Origin: Skeletonema tropicum
Lineage: Eukaryota; Bacillariophyta; Thalassiosirophyceae; Thalassiosirales; Thalassiosiraceae
NCBI GenBank assembly: GCA_037178625.1
Contig: CM074143.1
Location: 372,001 to 436,000, forward strand
Reading direction: 5' to 3'
DNA: 64,000 nucleotides
This document shows, in pieces, positions 9,278 to 20,269 of the stretch. The translations under genes were made by a program, and so were the position numbers. Below the pieces are notes generated by a model. It was not told the origin of the DNA and did not search any database. It saw only the letters and a list, made by a program, of their open reading frames with translations. How positions within the stretch are numbered: the stretch's first letter is position 1; every line of letters starts with the position of its first letter.

Positions 9278-11083
9278 CTATCGGAATTCAGGAATCACCA
9301 ACCAATCAGGAATCGACTCAGGCTGGACTTGAACAACCGTATTCATCCTCCTCAATTTGACTGGACGTTTCACAATCGTTTCCTCCACCACAATAACCTC
9401 TTCTGGTTCCTCAATCACCTCCTTGAACAAAAAGTATCCCCAACTGGATATCGATACGAATGTCAATGTTATCAAAGCTCGTATTGTTGCACCAGGTCCT
9501 CCCCATCCAAGCTGGGTTTGACCCAGTCCAGCTGCCGCTCCTAATACTCCACCCGCAGCAATTAACAAGATTTCATCCTCTTGAAATACGGGGTGTAACA
9601 AATCTTCAAATTCGATTGGATTCAACTTTTTCAACCTTTCACAGAGTGTCTGTTCAATATCTAATGAATGTGTCATATACCGATGCAACTCCGGATGTTC
9701 GGTTGGATTATCCGCTGCCTTGGCAATTGCTCTTACCGCAGCCGACAAGATGAATTCTGGTACCGGATAAGGCAACTGCCTCCGTAAGAATGAGTACAAT
9801 TCTCCATTCTCTGCATCCTTGGAGAGTGATTCTAATATTCTCCGTGAATTGAGTACTCGTCCTGCCATGAATGTTCCAAATTCTTCGGAGACTTCGACCT
9901 GTCTTGATTCGAATAGGCCTTGGACTTTGATGGGGCCGACCATTACTGGTTCGACTGGATCAAATAATAGTTTGACTTTAATTGTTGTTGTTGTGTGTTT
10001 GTGTTATTGATTGAATAAAAGGTTTAGAAGATAGGTAGGTATGCAAATCAAAAAGTCCATCAAATGAAAGGTCAATAAGAAGATATAGACAACAAAAAGC
10101 CCATCACAACCAAATCACACCACAGAAAACTCAAAACAATTCTACTCACTAGCAATCCAATTAGTAACATATCCAACCACAGCACCAGCCACAGGAAGCG
10201 TCCAAGGTTTCGGCTTGACAACCCACGCAACCATTTGTATCAATCCCAACAAAAACCCAAATCCCAATCCACTTTCCACCAAAAAGTCCAATTCGACACG
10301 TCCCACCTTTTGAAATAATTCTACCAGTACAACCTTATCACGTACAAATGCTTCTAATACAACTGTTTTTAAGTCCAATATATCCTCAATTTCATCTTGT
10401 AAGTTACTCACCACCCATGATAATATACGTGGTAAAAATGGATGTAATATTCGAACCCATACCTCACCATAATATGGTTCATTCCTCAACTCCTCCTCCA
10501 CAATTGGTACTAATAAATTCGCCAATTCCTCCGGTTCCATCCGTCCAAATGCCTCCTGGACACTTAATAACCGTTCCGTAACAATATGTACCAATCGACT
10601 TGCCATCTTTTCAGTTTTACATGGTACAACACCCTGCCACCCCAAAATACCATAGGGGACGGTAGGATCGTGATAACCGAACGAGGTTCCGGTATATTCA
10701 ATGGGGTAAAAGAGCATTTTCACACCAATGTAATTGGTGTATAGGCCTAGGAAGGCGGCGACTGCCGGGATGGTTGTGTATTGGAGGGGTTTGCTGCGGA
10801 GTTCGGTGTATATTTCGTGAAGGGTGGTGATTTTCTTCTTCTTCTTCTTCTTTGTGGTGGTGGTGATAGTGGTTTTAGTGTTATTGGATGTGAATTGTCG
10901 TCTTATTGTTCGATGTATGGGTGATGTGCGAAATAATGTCATTGATGATGGATAGGATGATGATTTGAAAGTAGCATTGTACATGTCTTGTGTAGTAGTA
11001 CGCTGTCTCGTTGCTGCGTTTAGTCGGCAGCAGCCACTGCCGCATCTAATACGGCGGAGGCTTGACGACATCATGATGACCAA
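9278..11083 (-). CDS. DUF445-family membrane protein, two exons, probably mitochondrial
   Basis: Exons are 11083-10150 and 9975-9278, with a 174-bp intron (donor GTGAGT, acceptor AAAG). Splicing restores TNWIAIKLLF exactly at the join, the signature of DUF445, and gives 543 residues. The motif occurs twice: an N-terminal copy (YTNYIGVKMLFYP, then GWQGVVPCKTEKMA) and the spliced copy (followed by VQGLFESRQVEV). Hydrophobic segments lie beside each copy and near the C-terminus. The first ~80 residues are rich in Arg, Ser and Thr without acids (RRQFTSN), suggesting a mitochondrial presequence. The molecular function of DUF445 is not established. It shares a 224-bp divergent promoter region with the PPR gene. 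Confidence 0.85.
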
Positions 11084-11307
11084 TATATTATATTTGAGCC
11101 AACTTCATGAACATTGGTAGCAGCTACTTGTGCTCATGATGATGATGTGCATGAGCACGAGCACGACGACGCACTTAGCTTGTGTCTCTCATTCGTACGC
11201 GGAATTTTCTACAGGAGAGTTCTGGTACGATTTCTACAGGTGGCGCCAAAACGCTGTAGGAATTCAACCTCCCCATTCCTTTTGCTTCATACATATCTTT
11301 TTCAACC

Positions 11308-13149
11308 ATGACATCAACATCCTCGCAATCCAAATACATGACACGACGTGCAATCTTCGCCTCGATAGTAGCAGCGCTGGTGTATTTACCATGTGATGCA
11401 TTTTCTACAGGCCGGCGGCCGGGCAGTAGGAGCGGCGGCTGCGGCAAAGAAGTTAGAAGCCAAGGTGTCATCAGTCTACAATCAATGATAGATGACAATA
11501 ATGCCGACATTGATGTTCCTCTTGACGATATATTACTGGCACCTCCAACAATCACAGCAAGCGATGACAATGATGGCGTCGAGGAGGAGGACAATCAGTC
11601 GTCGACTCCTCCTAGCACAGTATTCACAGCCACACCAATCACAATCACTCCAACAACATCCAAATTCATAGCCGCTTCAACATCATCCAATAAGCGAGAA
11701 CCAAACAAGGTAAACTCGGCAACACTCCGATTCAACAATCGTCTCAATCAACTTGCTAAAAATTGGGATGATAGTACTGCCCCGAAGGTAGAGGCCTTAT
11801 TGTTGGATGCACTTGAGAAGTATCAGCTTCATCTAGCGAAAGAAGAAAAGGAGGAACAACAAGGAGGAGAATCTACCTCTACCAAAAACAACAATATGAT
11901 CATACCCAACACAATCTCCTTCACCAATGCCATCACCGCATGGGCACGATGCACACGCAAAGACTCCGCCCACCGTGCTCAATCCCTCCTCAATCAAATG
12001 CTCACCCTCTATAACTCCTCCAAACAAACCAACAACAACAACAACAACACCTCCACCGGCCAATCATCATCATGGGATCATATCAAACCCAATAAAATAA
12101 GTTACAATTCCGTCATCACCGCATGGGCACGTTCGAATGATCGACGTACTTCGGCACGACAAGCCGAAGAACTATTACGATCCATGTATGACTTTTACAA
12201 CAATGAGAGTGGATTAGACCCCGACTGCAAGCCCGATGCACGATCCTTCAACGCCGTCATCAACGCCGTTGCACGATCCCGGTCCCCCAATTGTGCCGAT
12301 CGTGCTAAATTCCTCCTTGATGAGATGGGCCGCTTATACAACGAGGGTGATGAGGATTTGTTACCCGACGCTTTAACCTTTGGTGCAATTATCAATGCCT
12401 ATGCCAATTCATTAGAGGCGGGGAGTAGTGATAAGGCGGCACAGTTATTGATGCATATGGAGAGTTTGTATAGTATGGGGTTTGAACAGGCCAAGCCGAC
12501 GACGTTTGTGTATAATGCTTGTATGAATGCTTTTGCGAAGGATCCATTGATTTGTGTCATGAATGAGAATGAGAATGGTAATAATTCGACGACGATTGCG
12601 TTCAATCGTGCCGAAAAGGCGGAACAATTGTTAACTTCCATGGAGAAACGATACAATGACGAAAAGGATTGGAGGATCAAACCGGATATTATATCGTATA
12701 GTACAGTCATTAATGCACATGCCAATAGTGGTACGTCGACTGCTGGTGTGAATGCCGATGGGATATTGAGACGAATGTTGCATCGTTATTTAATGGGGGA
12801 TACCAAATGTCGACCGAATGCGATTGTGTTTACTGCTGCGATTAAGGCTCATTCGACTTCGATTAATGCTACATTGAGTAGTAGTGGACTGAAGGATAGT
12901 ACTACTGAGGAGGATGAAACGAGCAAACTGCAGAAACAGCAGCAGCAAGTCAAAGCATCGGCAAAGCGTTGTGAAGATCTATTGCAAGAGTTGTGTCTGT
13001 TGTATCAACTACCAGGAAATGATCGTTCATTGAAACCCACGAGTGTAACATTTGAGTTGGTGATTGGTGCTTTGACATTGGCAGAAGAATGGGAGGGTGT
13101 GGAGAGGATAACTGCGTTACGAGAGGAGGGTATGTTTCTGCGGGACTGA
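11308..13149 (+). CDS. Plastid-targeted pentatricopeptide repeat (PPR) protein
   Basis: This is a 613-residue single-exon protein. The N-terminus has a hydrophobic core (IFASIVAALVYLP) then CDAFST, an ASAF-like signal/transit junction that in diatoms directs import into the four-membrane plastid. After a Ser/Thr-rich linker come about seven PPR motifs between residues ~200 and 610, for example ISYNSVITAWARS, RSFNAVINAVARS, LTFGAIINAYANS and ISYSTVINAHANS, each followed by an A..LL..M second helix. PPR proteins bind organelle RNA in a sequence-specific way and act in its processing, stability or translation. No catalytic C-terminal domain (SMR, DYW) is visible, so it is a P-class-like protein. 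The RNA target cannot be read from the sequence. Confidence 0.9.
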   Translation: MTSTSSQSKYMTRRAIFASIVAALVYLPCDAFSTGRRPGSRSGGCGKEVRSQGVISLQSMIDDNNADIDVPLDDILLAPPTITASDDNDGVEEEDNQSSTPPSTVFTATPITITPTTSKFIAASTSSNKREPNKVNSATLRFNNRLNQLAKNWDDSTAPKVEALLLDALEKYQLHLAKEEKEEQQGGESTSTKNNNMIIPNTISFTNAITAWARCTRKDSAHRAQSLLNQMLTLYNSSKQTNNNNNNTSTGQSSSWDHIKPNKISYNSVITAWARSNDRRTSARQAEELLRSMYDFYNNESGLDPDCKPDARSFNAVINAVARSRSPNCADRAKFLLDEMGRLYNEGDEDLLPDALTFGAIINAYANSLEAGSSDKAAQLLMHMESLYSMGFEQAKPTTFVYNACMNAFAKDPLICVMNENENGNNSTTIAFNRAEKAEQLLTSMEKRYNDEKDWRIKPDIISYSTVINAHANSGTSTAGVNADGILRRMLHRYLMGDTKCRPNAIVFTAAIKAHSTSINATLSSSGLKDSTTEEDETSKLQKQQQQVKASAKRCEDLLQELCLLYQLPGNDRSLKPTSVTFELVIGALTLAEEWEGVERITALREEGMFLRD

Positions 13150-13218
13150 TAATAATTATTATGAAGATTATTAAGATAAAAAGAAGTGAGCTTTCATTAT
13201 TGGAAAACATCATCATCT

Positions 13219-16089
13219 CTACCTAATGAAGCAAATGCCTCTACTACTATGCTGTGCCTTTAACAACATCTCTTCCCTACTCGACCATTCTTTGATCTCT
13301 TTCACTAAACCACGTATCTCATTGGAACCATCCTCAAGTCGTTTCGTTAACATCCCCATCTTCGTTTGAATCTCTGTAAACACTTCATAATTGGATTGAT
13401 TTTGCTCCTCCATTGCCAACTCCATTGACTCAATGTCATTCTGGAGTTGTTCAATGTCGGCATTGCAGGCATCTCGAGATTGTTCCAATTGTGTGAGATG
13501 GGCTTTGGTTTGATCTATTTGGGCTATTAGTTCTTGTTGGATGGTTGTGTTGGCTTCATCTGCTGCAGTAGTAGCGTTGGTGGTAGATGGATCAGGATTA
13601 CTGGAAGTTAGTATCGAAGGTTGCATTTCCAGTGAGGATGATATTATATCCGAGGTCTTTGTAGAGAAGTTCTCTAGAACATTGGCACACTGCTTGGTTA
13701 GTGAGTATAAACGATTCGCAGCATTCATTGAATGAGCATCATGCTCGTCCTTATGCCGCCGATCAAAGGTAGAAGTAGTAGAGAGAAGTTCAAAGTCATT
13801 CACTCTCCCTTCCATCATCTTGATGGCCTTTTCCAAACTTTTCAAGTGTTCTTCAATATCCACCGCATTTACGTCACGACGTGGCTCATCCTTCACTTCC
13901 TCTTCAGCATTACCATCACTACCACTGTCACCACCCCTCACCACAAGCAACTCCTTCAACTCCTCCAAATCACAACACTCCAACCATTCATACCCACCCA
14001 AAAACACATCCTCACTTTCCACTTCTTCTCCAACATCTTCCCCTTCAACCACCGTACTAACAAAAATTTGAGGATAATTCCCTCTCACACCACTAATACC
14101 AAACAATTCATTCCGTCGTTCACGTTGACTTGGATCCATCCCGTCAATTGTTACATGTGGTAGTGATAAATCGGCAAGTAGTTGAAGAGTGGAACGTTGA
14201 TTGGCAGTTTGGGATGGATTAAAGTTCCCCCCTGTGATTAGGATGGTTAGATGACGTTTTGTCGTAGTTGTGGTTTTGGTAGAGTTGGTATTGGCTTGTA
14301 CTGAAGGAGGAACTATGTTGTCATTTGACATTAGCACACTTTCCTCTTCCTCTTCTTCTGTAGCAGTTTCACTGATATCACCATCCTCCACGCTATGTAT
14401 TAACGATAACCCCTCCTCCGCCCCTATTATGTACGATAGATCTTCCTCTTCTTCATTGTTGTTGTTGTTGGCAGTGGCTTCTCCACCTGTAGGACATTCA
14501 CTGTCACTATCACTGCCACTGTAATCAGAATCAGAATTGCTACTATCTTCGCCTTGTTGTTGTTGTTCCTTCGGATGTTGACCATTCTCCACTCCCATCT
14601 CATCACTACTCTTCAACCCAGCCAAAAATTCATCCATAATCCGCTGCTTATACTCCTCCACCTTAATCCTCACTTGATACCTCCTAACATCCTCTTCAAT
14701 CCCTTTCAACAATGGTGTCATAATTGATGCCCTCACACCACCCTTCTTTCTTCTCCCACTCTTCTCACCAACTTCTTTTGCCTCCACTACTTGTCCCTCC
14801 AATTCTTCCACACGACACTGCCACACCTCCAACCGTTCCTCTGCCCTACGAACACTATTCGATCTCATTTCCACATACTCGAAACACCACTTGTCCTTAT
14901 ACACATTTTGTAATACCTTTAGTTTCAATTCATACTCTTGAACCAATTGTTGGTAGTCACGGTTCACATTGTACAATTGAGATTGTACGATGGATAATTT
15001 GGTAGCATTGGTACGTTGATCATGATGCAGTTGACACATTTGATCGTTTTTTAGTTGGAGTGTGGAGGATAATTCATTGATTTGAGTTTGGTGTTGTTGG
15101 TTATTCTTGTTATGACGACTTTGACTGCTGGAATTACTTTCTTCTTGTTCGGATTCGGAAGAGGAGCTAGAGGAGGAAGAGCTACTGGAGGAGAGTAAGT
15201 CAAGAGCGGTACAGTCGGAGCATGTGGAGGGGGATTCATCCCCGCTATCATGTGTGGCTAGTCCGGATAGGAGGTTGGTAAGTCGTGAATGGTTGGATAC
15301 ACCTAGTGAAAACGAATGACCGGATGCTCCACCGACTGATTTTCTCATGGAAGAACGATTCGATCGATTGATGGAGGGGGAGCCATTATTATTATGGTTT
15401 GATCCAAAGGTTTTTCGTCGTCTTAATAAATGGGGGCCTTCCTGATGATGCTGTTGATGAACATCAGGAATGTTATTATTGCCACCGCTGCCATTGTTGT
15501 TATTGTGGTTGTTGTTACCAGTAACCATTTCTTTCAAATTGGAAAACGAATTCCCCCGCACCATCATCATCGATGACCTCCTCCTTTGGGAACGCAATTC
15601 CTCCAATTGTTCATTACCACCATGAATGGTGATCGATCGTGTTAGGAAGGAGTTCAATCCACCACCACTACCGATAATGACACTACTTCTTCGACCACCA
15701 CCATCTTGACTTTGTTGTTGCTGTTGTTGCTGTTGCTTCTGCTTTAGTTCCAACACTTTCAACTTGCGCTCCAACTGATCAATCGTCGATCGAGTTTGAG
15801 ACGATGTCGATTCCAATCGTTCCAATTCATCTGCAGTGGTACGAAGGGCATTATTGGTGGATTTTTCGAGATGACGTATTTCGTGAATGAGGGTCGTTCG
15901 TTCGGATTGGTCGGGTGTTGGTTGTTGTTGTTGGGAAGTTGTTGTTGTTGTTGTTGTTGGAGTGCGTAGACTATTCGTAGTAGTATTATTATTACTTGAT
16001 GCGGCGGAGTCATCGAGGTGTGTTTGGGGGGAGGCTGAAGTGCGGGCGCTGTCTGTTCGATAATAGGAAGATGATGACATGATCCCCAA
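13219..16089 (-). CDS. Long coiled-coil protein with a glutaredoxin/SH3BGR-like domain
   Basis: This is a 956-residue single-exon protein. An Asn/Ser/Thr-rich start leads to a coiled coil at ~60-125 with a Gln run, a Ser/Asn-rich disordered stretch (a Ser tract near 300), a coiled coil at ~330-500, and an acidic linker. A thioredoxin-fold segment spans ~616-718: a strand LTILITGG, then FGISGVRGNYPQIFV and FLGGYEWLE, the pattern of glutaredoxin-like/SH3BGR domains (cis-Pro in NYPQIF). The usual CxxC or CxxS active site is absent at the expected first helix (NPSQTANQ), so redox catalysis is unlikely. A final coiled coil covers ~850-930. It is possibly a scaffold. It converges on the PPR gene with only 69 bp between stop codons. 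Confidence 0.8.
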   Translation of the reverse strand: MGIMSSSSYYRTDSARTSASPQTHLDDSAASSNNNTTTNSLRTPTTTTTTTSQQQQPTPDQSERTTLIHEIRHLEKSTNNALRTTADELERLESTSSQTRSTIDQLERKLKVLELKQKQQQQQQQQSQDGGGRRSSVIIGSGGGLNSFLTRSITIHGGNEQLEELRSQRRRSSMMMVRGNSFSNLKEMVTGNNNHNNNNGSGGNNNIPDVHQQHHQEGPHLLRRRKTFGSNHNNNGSPSINRSNRSSMRKSVGGASGHSFSLGVSNHSRLTNLLSGLATHDSGDESPSTCSDCTALDLLSSSSSSSSSSSSESEQEESNSSSQSRHNKNNQQHQTQINELSSTLQLKNDQMCQLHHDQRTNATKLSIVQSQLYNVNRDYQQLVQEYELKLKVLQNVYKDKWCFEYVEMRSNSVRRAEERLEVWQCRVEELEGQVVEAKEVGEKSGRRKKGGVRASIMTPLLKGIEEDVRRYQVRIKVEEYKQRIMDEFLAGLKSSDEMGVENGQHPKEQQQQGEDSSNSDSDYSGSDSDSECPTGGEATANNNNNEEEEDLSYIIGAEEGLSLIHSVEDGDISETATEEEEEESVLMSNDNIVPPSVQANTNSTKTTTTTKRHLTILITGGNFNPSQTANQRSTLQLLADLSLPHVTIDGMDPSQRERRNELFGISGVRGNYPQIFVSTVVEGEDVGEEVESEDVFLGGYEWLECCDLEELKELLVVRGGDSGSDGNAEEEVKDEPRRDVNAVDIEEHLKSLEKAIKMMEGRVNDFELLSTTSTFDRRHKDEHDAHSMNAANRLYSLTKQCANVLENFSTKTSDIISSSLEMQPSILTSSNPDPSTTNATTAADEANTTIQQELIAQIDQTKAHLTQLEQSRDACNADIEQLQNDIESMELAMEEQNQSNYEVFTEIQTKMGMLTKRLEDGSNEIRGLVKEIKEWSSREEMLLKAQHSSRGICFIR

Positions 16090-16557
16090 CCAACCGAGTT
16101 AGTAGAGCCCTATTTTTTTCACTTAGATAAACTTATATTGTACAACAACTACTTATTGCAGTGCATCCAACTATAACAACGAGCCTGCTAAAGTATCTTG
16201 CTTGACTTGCTTGGGCTATCGTAGCTGGGAGCCGGCGGGCCAGCCACTTTCTGCACACAACGAATACACAAGTCCACACAAGTCATTTTTAAATTTTGTT
16301 AATCCCGTCTTACACGGGGTCTTCGGATACCTCGCGAGCCCAATACCACATGCAATTTGAACGTAGGAACTTATACTGCTCAGTATGATAAAAACCCTAA
16401 TTCAATGACACACGTTTACTTACAAGAAAACGAGAAGCATGAGAAGGATATCAAATTTGTGTGAGAAGTGAAAACGCAACTTCTTTCAGGTAAAGTCAGC
16501 TTCCATCCTATTCTTCCTTGCTCCAAGAGAAGCATGCGAATGGCCTTTACCCCAATC

Positions 16558-16631
16558 GGGCCACTTCTCATGTATGTACAACAGGGGCCACTTCTCATGA
16601 ACGAAAAGGCAGGGGCCACTTCTCATGTACA
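16558..16631. repeat. GGGCCACTTCTCATG short tandem units
   Basis: Three copies of GGGCCACTTCTCATG occur about 30 bp apart, with a fourth degenerate one near 17626 in the second duplicate. They are separated by variable ACAACA or AACGAAAAGG spacers. Confidence 0.7.
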
Positions 16632-16657
16632 ACACAATGACCAATTCTAGTTTGCCG

Positions 16658-17795
16658 ACGTAATCGTGAATTTTACCAATTCTGGTTTCATTGATGGTGA
16701 TGTAATCGTGAACGTGTGCAAATCAAACTTTTAATTATGTGAAAGTATTGTTCCGATAATTCGTGCAATAGAGTGCGTGAAATAAGATATGTTGCTGTCA
16801 ACAATTACTTGCGCTATCTTACGGAGGTGGTCGATCATCTTATTTATGCTTGTGTTATTTTTATGGTTACACACATTTTCCTCTCTCGGATGATTACTTA
16901 GTGTAGATAATGTCGCCTCTTGAGGGCCCACTAGACGTACTTTAAAATTTCTGTTACATATACTTGTTGTATGATAATTTGATGTACATACATGCCACTT
17001 AATTGTCTTCACAAATGCGACGTAATCGTGAACTTTTGCAAAAGTTTTGATGTATGAAGACGTAATCGTGAACGAGTGCAAATCAAACTTTCATGTGAAG
17101 TATCGTGTACAAAGATTTTTGGAAAGCAAAGCTTGGGTGAAAGAAGTAGTGTGCAATAATGTATTGCTACTTTTGCATCTCCAACAACGAGCAACGCTAA
17201 TCTTTGTGTGTGTGCGTGTGTGTGTGTTTTGCTACAATAGAAGTACTTTATTTACGCAGGCGTGGCATCATGCATTAGAAGTACAATACTTAGTTGGCTT
17301 GGGCGACAGCGGGCCAGCCACTTTATGAACACAACACACAAGTCCCACACAAGTCTTTTTAAATTGTTTATCCCGTCGATCGTCAAGGATGACCTCGCGA
17401 GGCTCATACCACATGCATTCTTCACGTAGGAACTTGTTACTGAGCCATGTGATAAAACCCTAAATCAAAATGACACACGTTTACGTCAAGAAAACGAGAA
17501 GCATGAGAAGGTAATCCAACTTGTGTGAGAAGTGAAAATGCAACTTCTTTCAGGTAAAGTCAACTTCCATCCTATTCTTCCTTGCTCCAAGAGAAGCATG
17601 AGAAGAGCCACTACCCCAATAAGCAGGGCCACTTCTCATAATATAGTATGAGTACATCAACACACTGACCGATTCTGGCTTGATGAATGACATTACACGT
17701 AATCGTGAACTTAGTAAAAGTTTTGATAGATGACACGTAATCGTGAACGTTTGCAAATCAATTTGCAAACTTTTATGTGAAGTACCTATACTTTT
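16658..17795. repeat. Three modules carrying paired GTAATCGTGAA motifs
   Basis: Modules lie at about 16658-16745, 17018-17100 and 17697-17795. Each has two GTAATCGTGAA cores (mostly ACGTAATCGTGAAC) about 30-50 bp apart, and the second is followed by a TGCAAATCAA stretch. Six cores in total are read in the same orientation. The spacing is more regular than expected for simple sequence. Confidence 0.75.
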
Positions 17796-18330
17796 ACGTG
17801 TCGTGTCCGATGATTGACAATTCTTACGATTACAATGGACTTTGGTGGGGAATACCTAAGTTGTCAACAATGATGACTAATTGTCCTTATCAAGGCGGTC
17901 GATCACACATATAATTCTTATGCTTATGTTATTTGTATGGTTACAGACATTTTCCTCTCTCGGATCAACTTACTTTCGTTGCGTATGATTATTTCATGTA
18001 CATGCCACTTTATCGTTTCATCTCTCTAGACCTCCTGCATTGTTTCATATCCGTAGTATCTCAGAGCAACCTTAACTTAGGATCTTTTTCCACTCGTCGA
18101 CTATAACTACTTGCTTACCGTTCTATATACACGATGAGACAATCATCATGTAGTTATGGTTCGTGTTCAAGGTTTCATTCCCCGAGAAAGAGCAACCTAC
18201 TTATGAAGTTGTGGTGTAGGAACCTTTTTCCACTCCGTTTCAGAGACTAAACACTTGACGTTGTTTTGATATGGAACAATACTTCCTTCTATACGTGCCG
18301 CTATTGAGAAGAACACTCATCTCTATACTG

Positions 18331-19832
18331 TTAAGCTGCACGTGGTACAGGCTGTGATGGCTGCTCGTCACCTTCCGCCGGTGGTAAGGGCTGTGATGGT
18401 GCCCGCTGCTGCTCTTCCCCCCCTTCATTTGCCTTGACTTCTTCAATTAAGTCAATATGAGTTGGTGCAGATGTTAGACTAGATGTGACACTCCCTCGTA
18501 AACTTGAGCCTGCCACTGAGACTAGCGTTGCATGTTGTGATCCGTCGGTCAAATTACTACAGCCCGCTAGCGCGGATTGGTGACCGGGCTGTGACAACAT
18601 GTTGTAACTGTTCATGTTGCCGTTGCTGTACATGTTACTCATACCGTTCATATTATTTGATGCCATAGCGTTGAGCTGTTGATTAAGCATTGCCCCCCGA
18701 TTGAGGTTGGGATTCCAGTGCCCCCCTGTAGCTGACGGGGCAGGGTATCCCTGAAACATTTGTGGCTGTCTCATCATTTGTTGCTGCATCAACATTTGTT
18801 CAGAATGTAACATTTGAGACTGCATCATTTGCGGATTCATCATTTGAGACTGCATCATTTGAGGATTCATCATCTGAGACTGCATCATTTGGGACTGCAT
18901 CGAGGGTGCTAAGGATGACGATCTGTATGACATCATATTATTACTCATTTGGCCCGACCCCTGTGACTGCATGTGGAAGGCAGATGGCAATGACCCTCCC
19001 CCAGGCATCGACACTCCCGGCAATAAGCTAGCTTGCCCCTTCAAACCAGTCAAAAATGACGCTCCTTGCGTGATGTCACCAGTCCGTTGAGGAGTTGCGC
19101 CCTGGAGTTTGAAGCCATCAGATTGATTGCCGGTCATGGCGGAGATCTGCTGAGCAGATAACATGCCGTGAACCGAATCATATGAGGGGTGTTGCTTCTT
19201 GCTAGATCGCCTCTTGATCTCTGTCCTTTGTATCAGTTGGAGCTCATCTAACTTCCCGCGGTTGAAGTATTGGTGATAATACCTCTCCCCCTCGGTGTCG
19301 GGGCTACGTAGCTCGCGTTTAAATCCCCACAAGTTCAGCTGACGGGTCTGCTCGGGGAGGAAAGGCACGGTAGCAAAGAGCAATAATGTTAGACAAGCCA
19401 TAAAATTATTAATAATTCTGTCAAGGGCCACCGTCATTAATGTTTACAACTTACAAATGATCTCCACTTCTTGTGGTCAAAAAATTTAGGGATTATATGT
19501 TCCACGACCACCTCCCTATCATGGACCACAAACGCATTTCCCGTCGGGGACCAGCTCAGGGCCGAGCTGAACTCCGAATCGGAGGCCCACTCAATGGTGT
19601 GATAGAGCTTAAAGGGGAAGGTCTGCTTGACAGGCTCCATGGTGGGTGATACATTAGATTGTGTCTCCATTGCGTTGCGACCTGTTGCGACGAGAAGGGG
19701 AATATGAAGATGGTTGGTAGCGGACTGGCAGCCACGCTCCAGGTGCCTTTGCAGGCCTCTTTGTCTGTGAAGTTTGAATGTTCGCCTCTGCTTCCAGTTT
19801 TGTGGAACATCAGAAATTTGCTTTTGTGTCAC
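18331..19832 (-). CDS. HSF: Heat-shock-factor (HSF) family transcription factor, two exons
   Basis: Exons are 19832-19455 and 19347-18331, with a 107-bp intron (GTAAGT...GCAG, phase 0). The join gives KKWRSF/TRQLNLWGFKREL, the recognition helix and wing of the HSF DNA-binding domain, which begins at FPFKLYHTIEW. HSFs bind nGAAn repeats and control stress genes; the family is greatly expanded in diatoms. No leucine-zipper oligomerisation region of classical HSFs is obvious. The C-terminal half is low complexity, with Met/Gln repeats (MMQSQMMNPQ units near 18830-18900). The start is uncertain: METQSN at 19670 is an attractive alternative to the first ATG at 19832. The product is 464 residues from the longer start. 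Confidence 0.9.
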
Positions 19833-20266
19833 GAATTAGCTCCATAATAGATTGAAGCGGCTTTAAACTTCGTGTGCTCTTCGAGAAATGCCAAAGCCCT
19901 ACGAAAGTGGAGAAGAAATCTCTGAAGAAATCCTGACCAAAAGGGTCTGAGAACTTGAGAAGGAGCCCTTTCGAACTCTTTTTCTATGAGATTCGATGGT
20001 CTGCGGCTCTCACAAATAACACAAATGACCTACTGCAACTGACCGAGAAGTGTCACAGGAAAGAATTTAGGTCAACGAGAAATTGTCGTATGAGCAGCCG
20101 CGACTGATGTTCTACCTGTGACATATCTATAAATGCTGCTCATGACAGGTTAACCCTATTTGTTTCGGTTGGGATTCTCATCAGAAAGAATTTTCGGTCG
20201 TGAGAACGGACGCAGCTATTTCAGCAAATTTTAGTTCTGTCTCTTCGGACAGTGTCTCCGTGGACA
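19833..20266. other. HSF upstream region, left flank of the Harbinger element
   Basis: No gene is seen. It probably contains the HSF promoter. A TTA copy at 20267-20269 is the left target-site duplication of the adjacent transposon. Confidence 0.5.
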
Positions 20267-20269
20267 TTA

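Larger units (their letters stand above)
16090..18330. other. 2.2-kb gene-free region built of a diverged tandem duplication
   Basis: Two copies (about 16200-17010 and 17285-18020) share many blocks in the same order: GGGCCAGCCACTTT, ACACGTTTAC, AAGAAAACGAGAAGCATG, CAACTTCTTTCAGGTAAAGT, CATTTTCCTCTCTCGGAT and CATGCCACTT. There is no long open frame and no protein homology. Subrepeats are listed separately. It could be an old non-coding repeat unit or a non-autonomous element whose ends I cannot define. Confidence 0.7.

Noticed and set aside
13732..14163. Plus-strand frame inside the coiled-coil gene
   Set aside because: It has no domain, its composition matches an antisense shadow, and the minus-strand frame of 956 codons is continuous.
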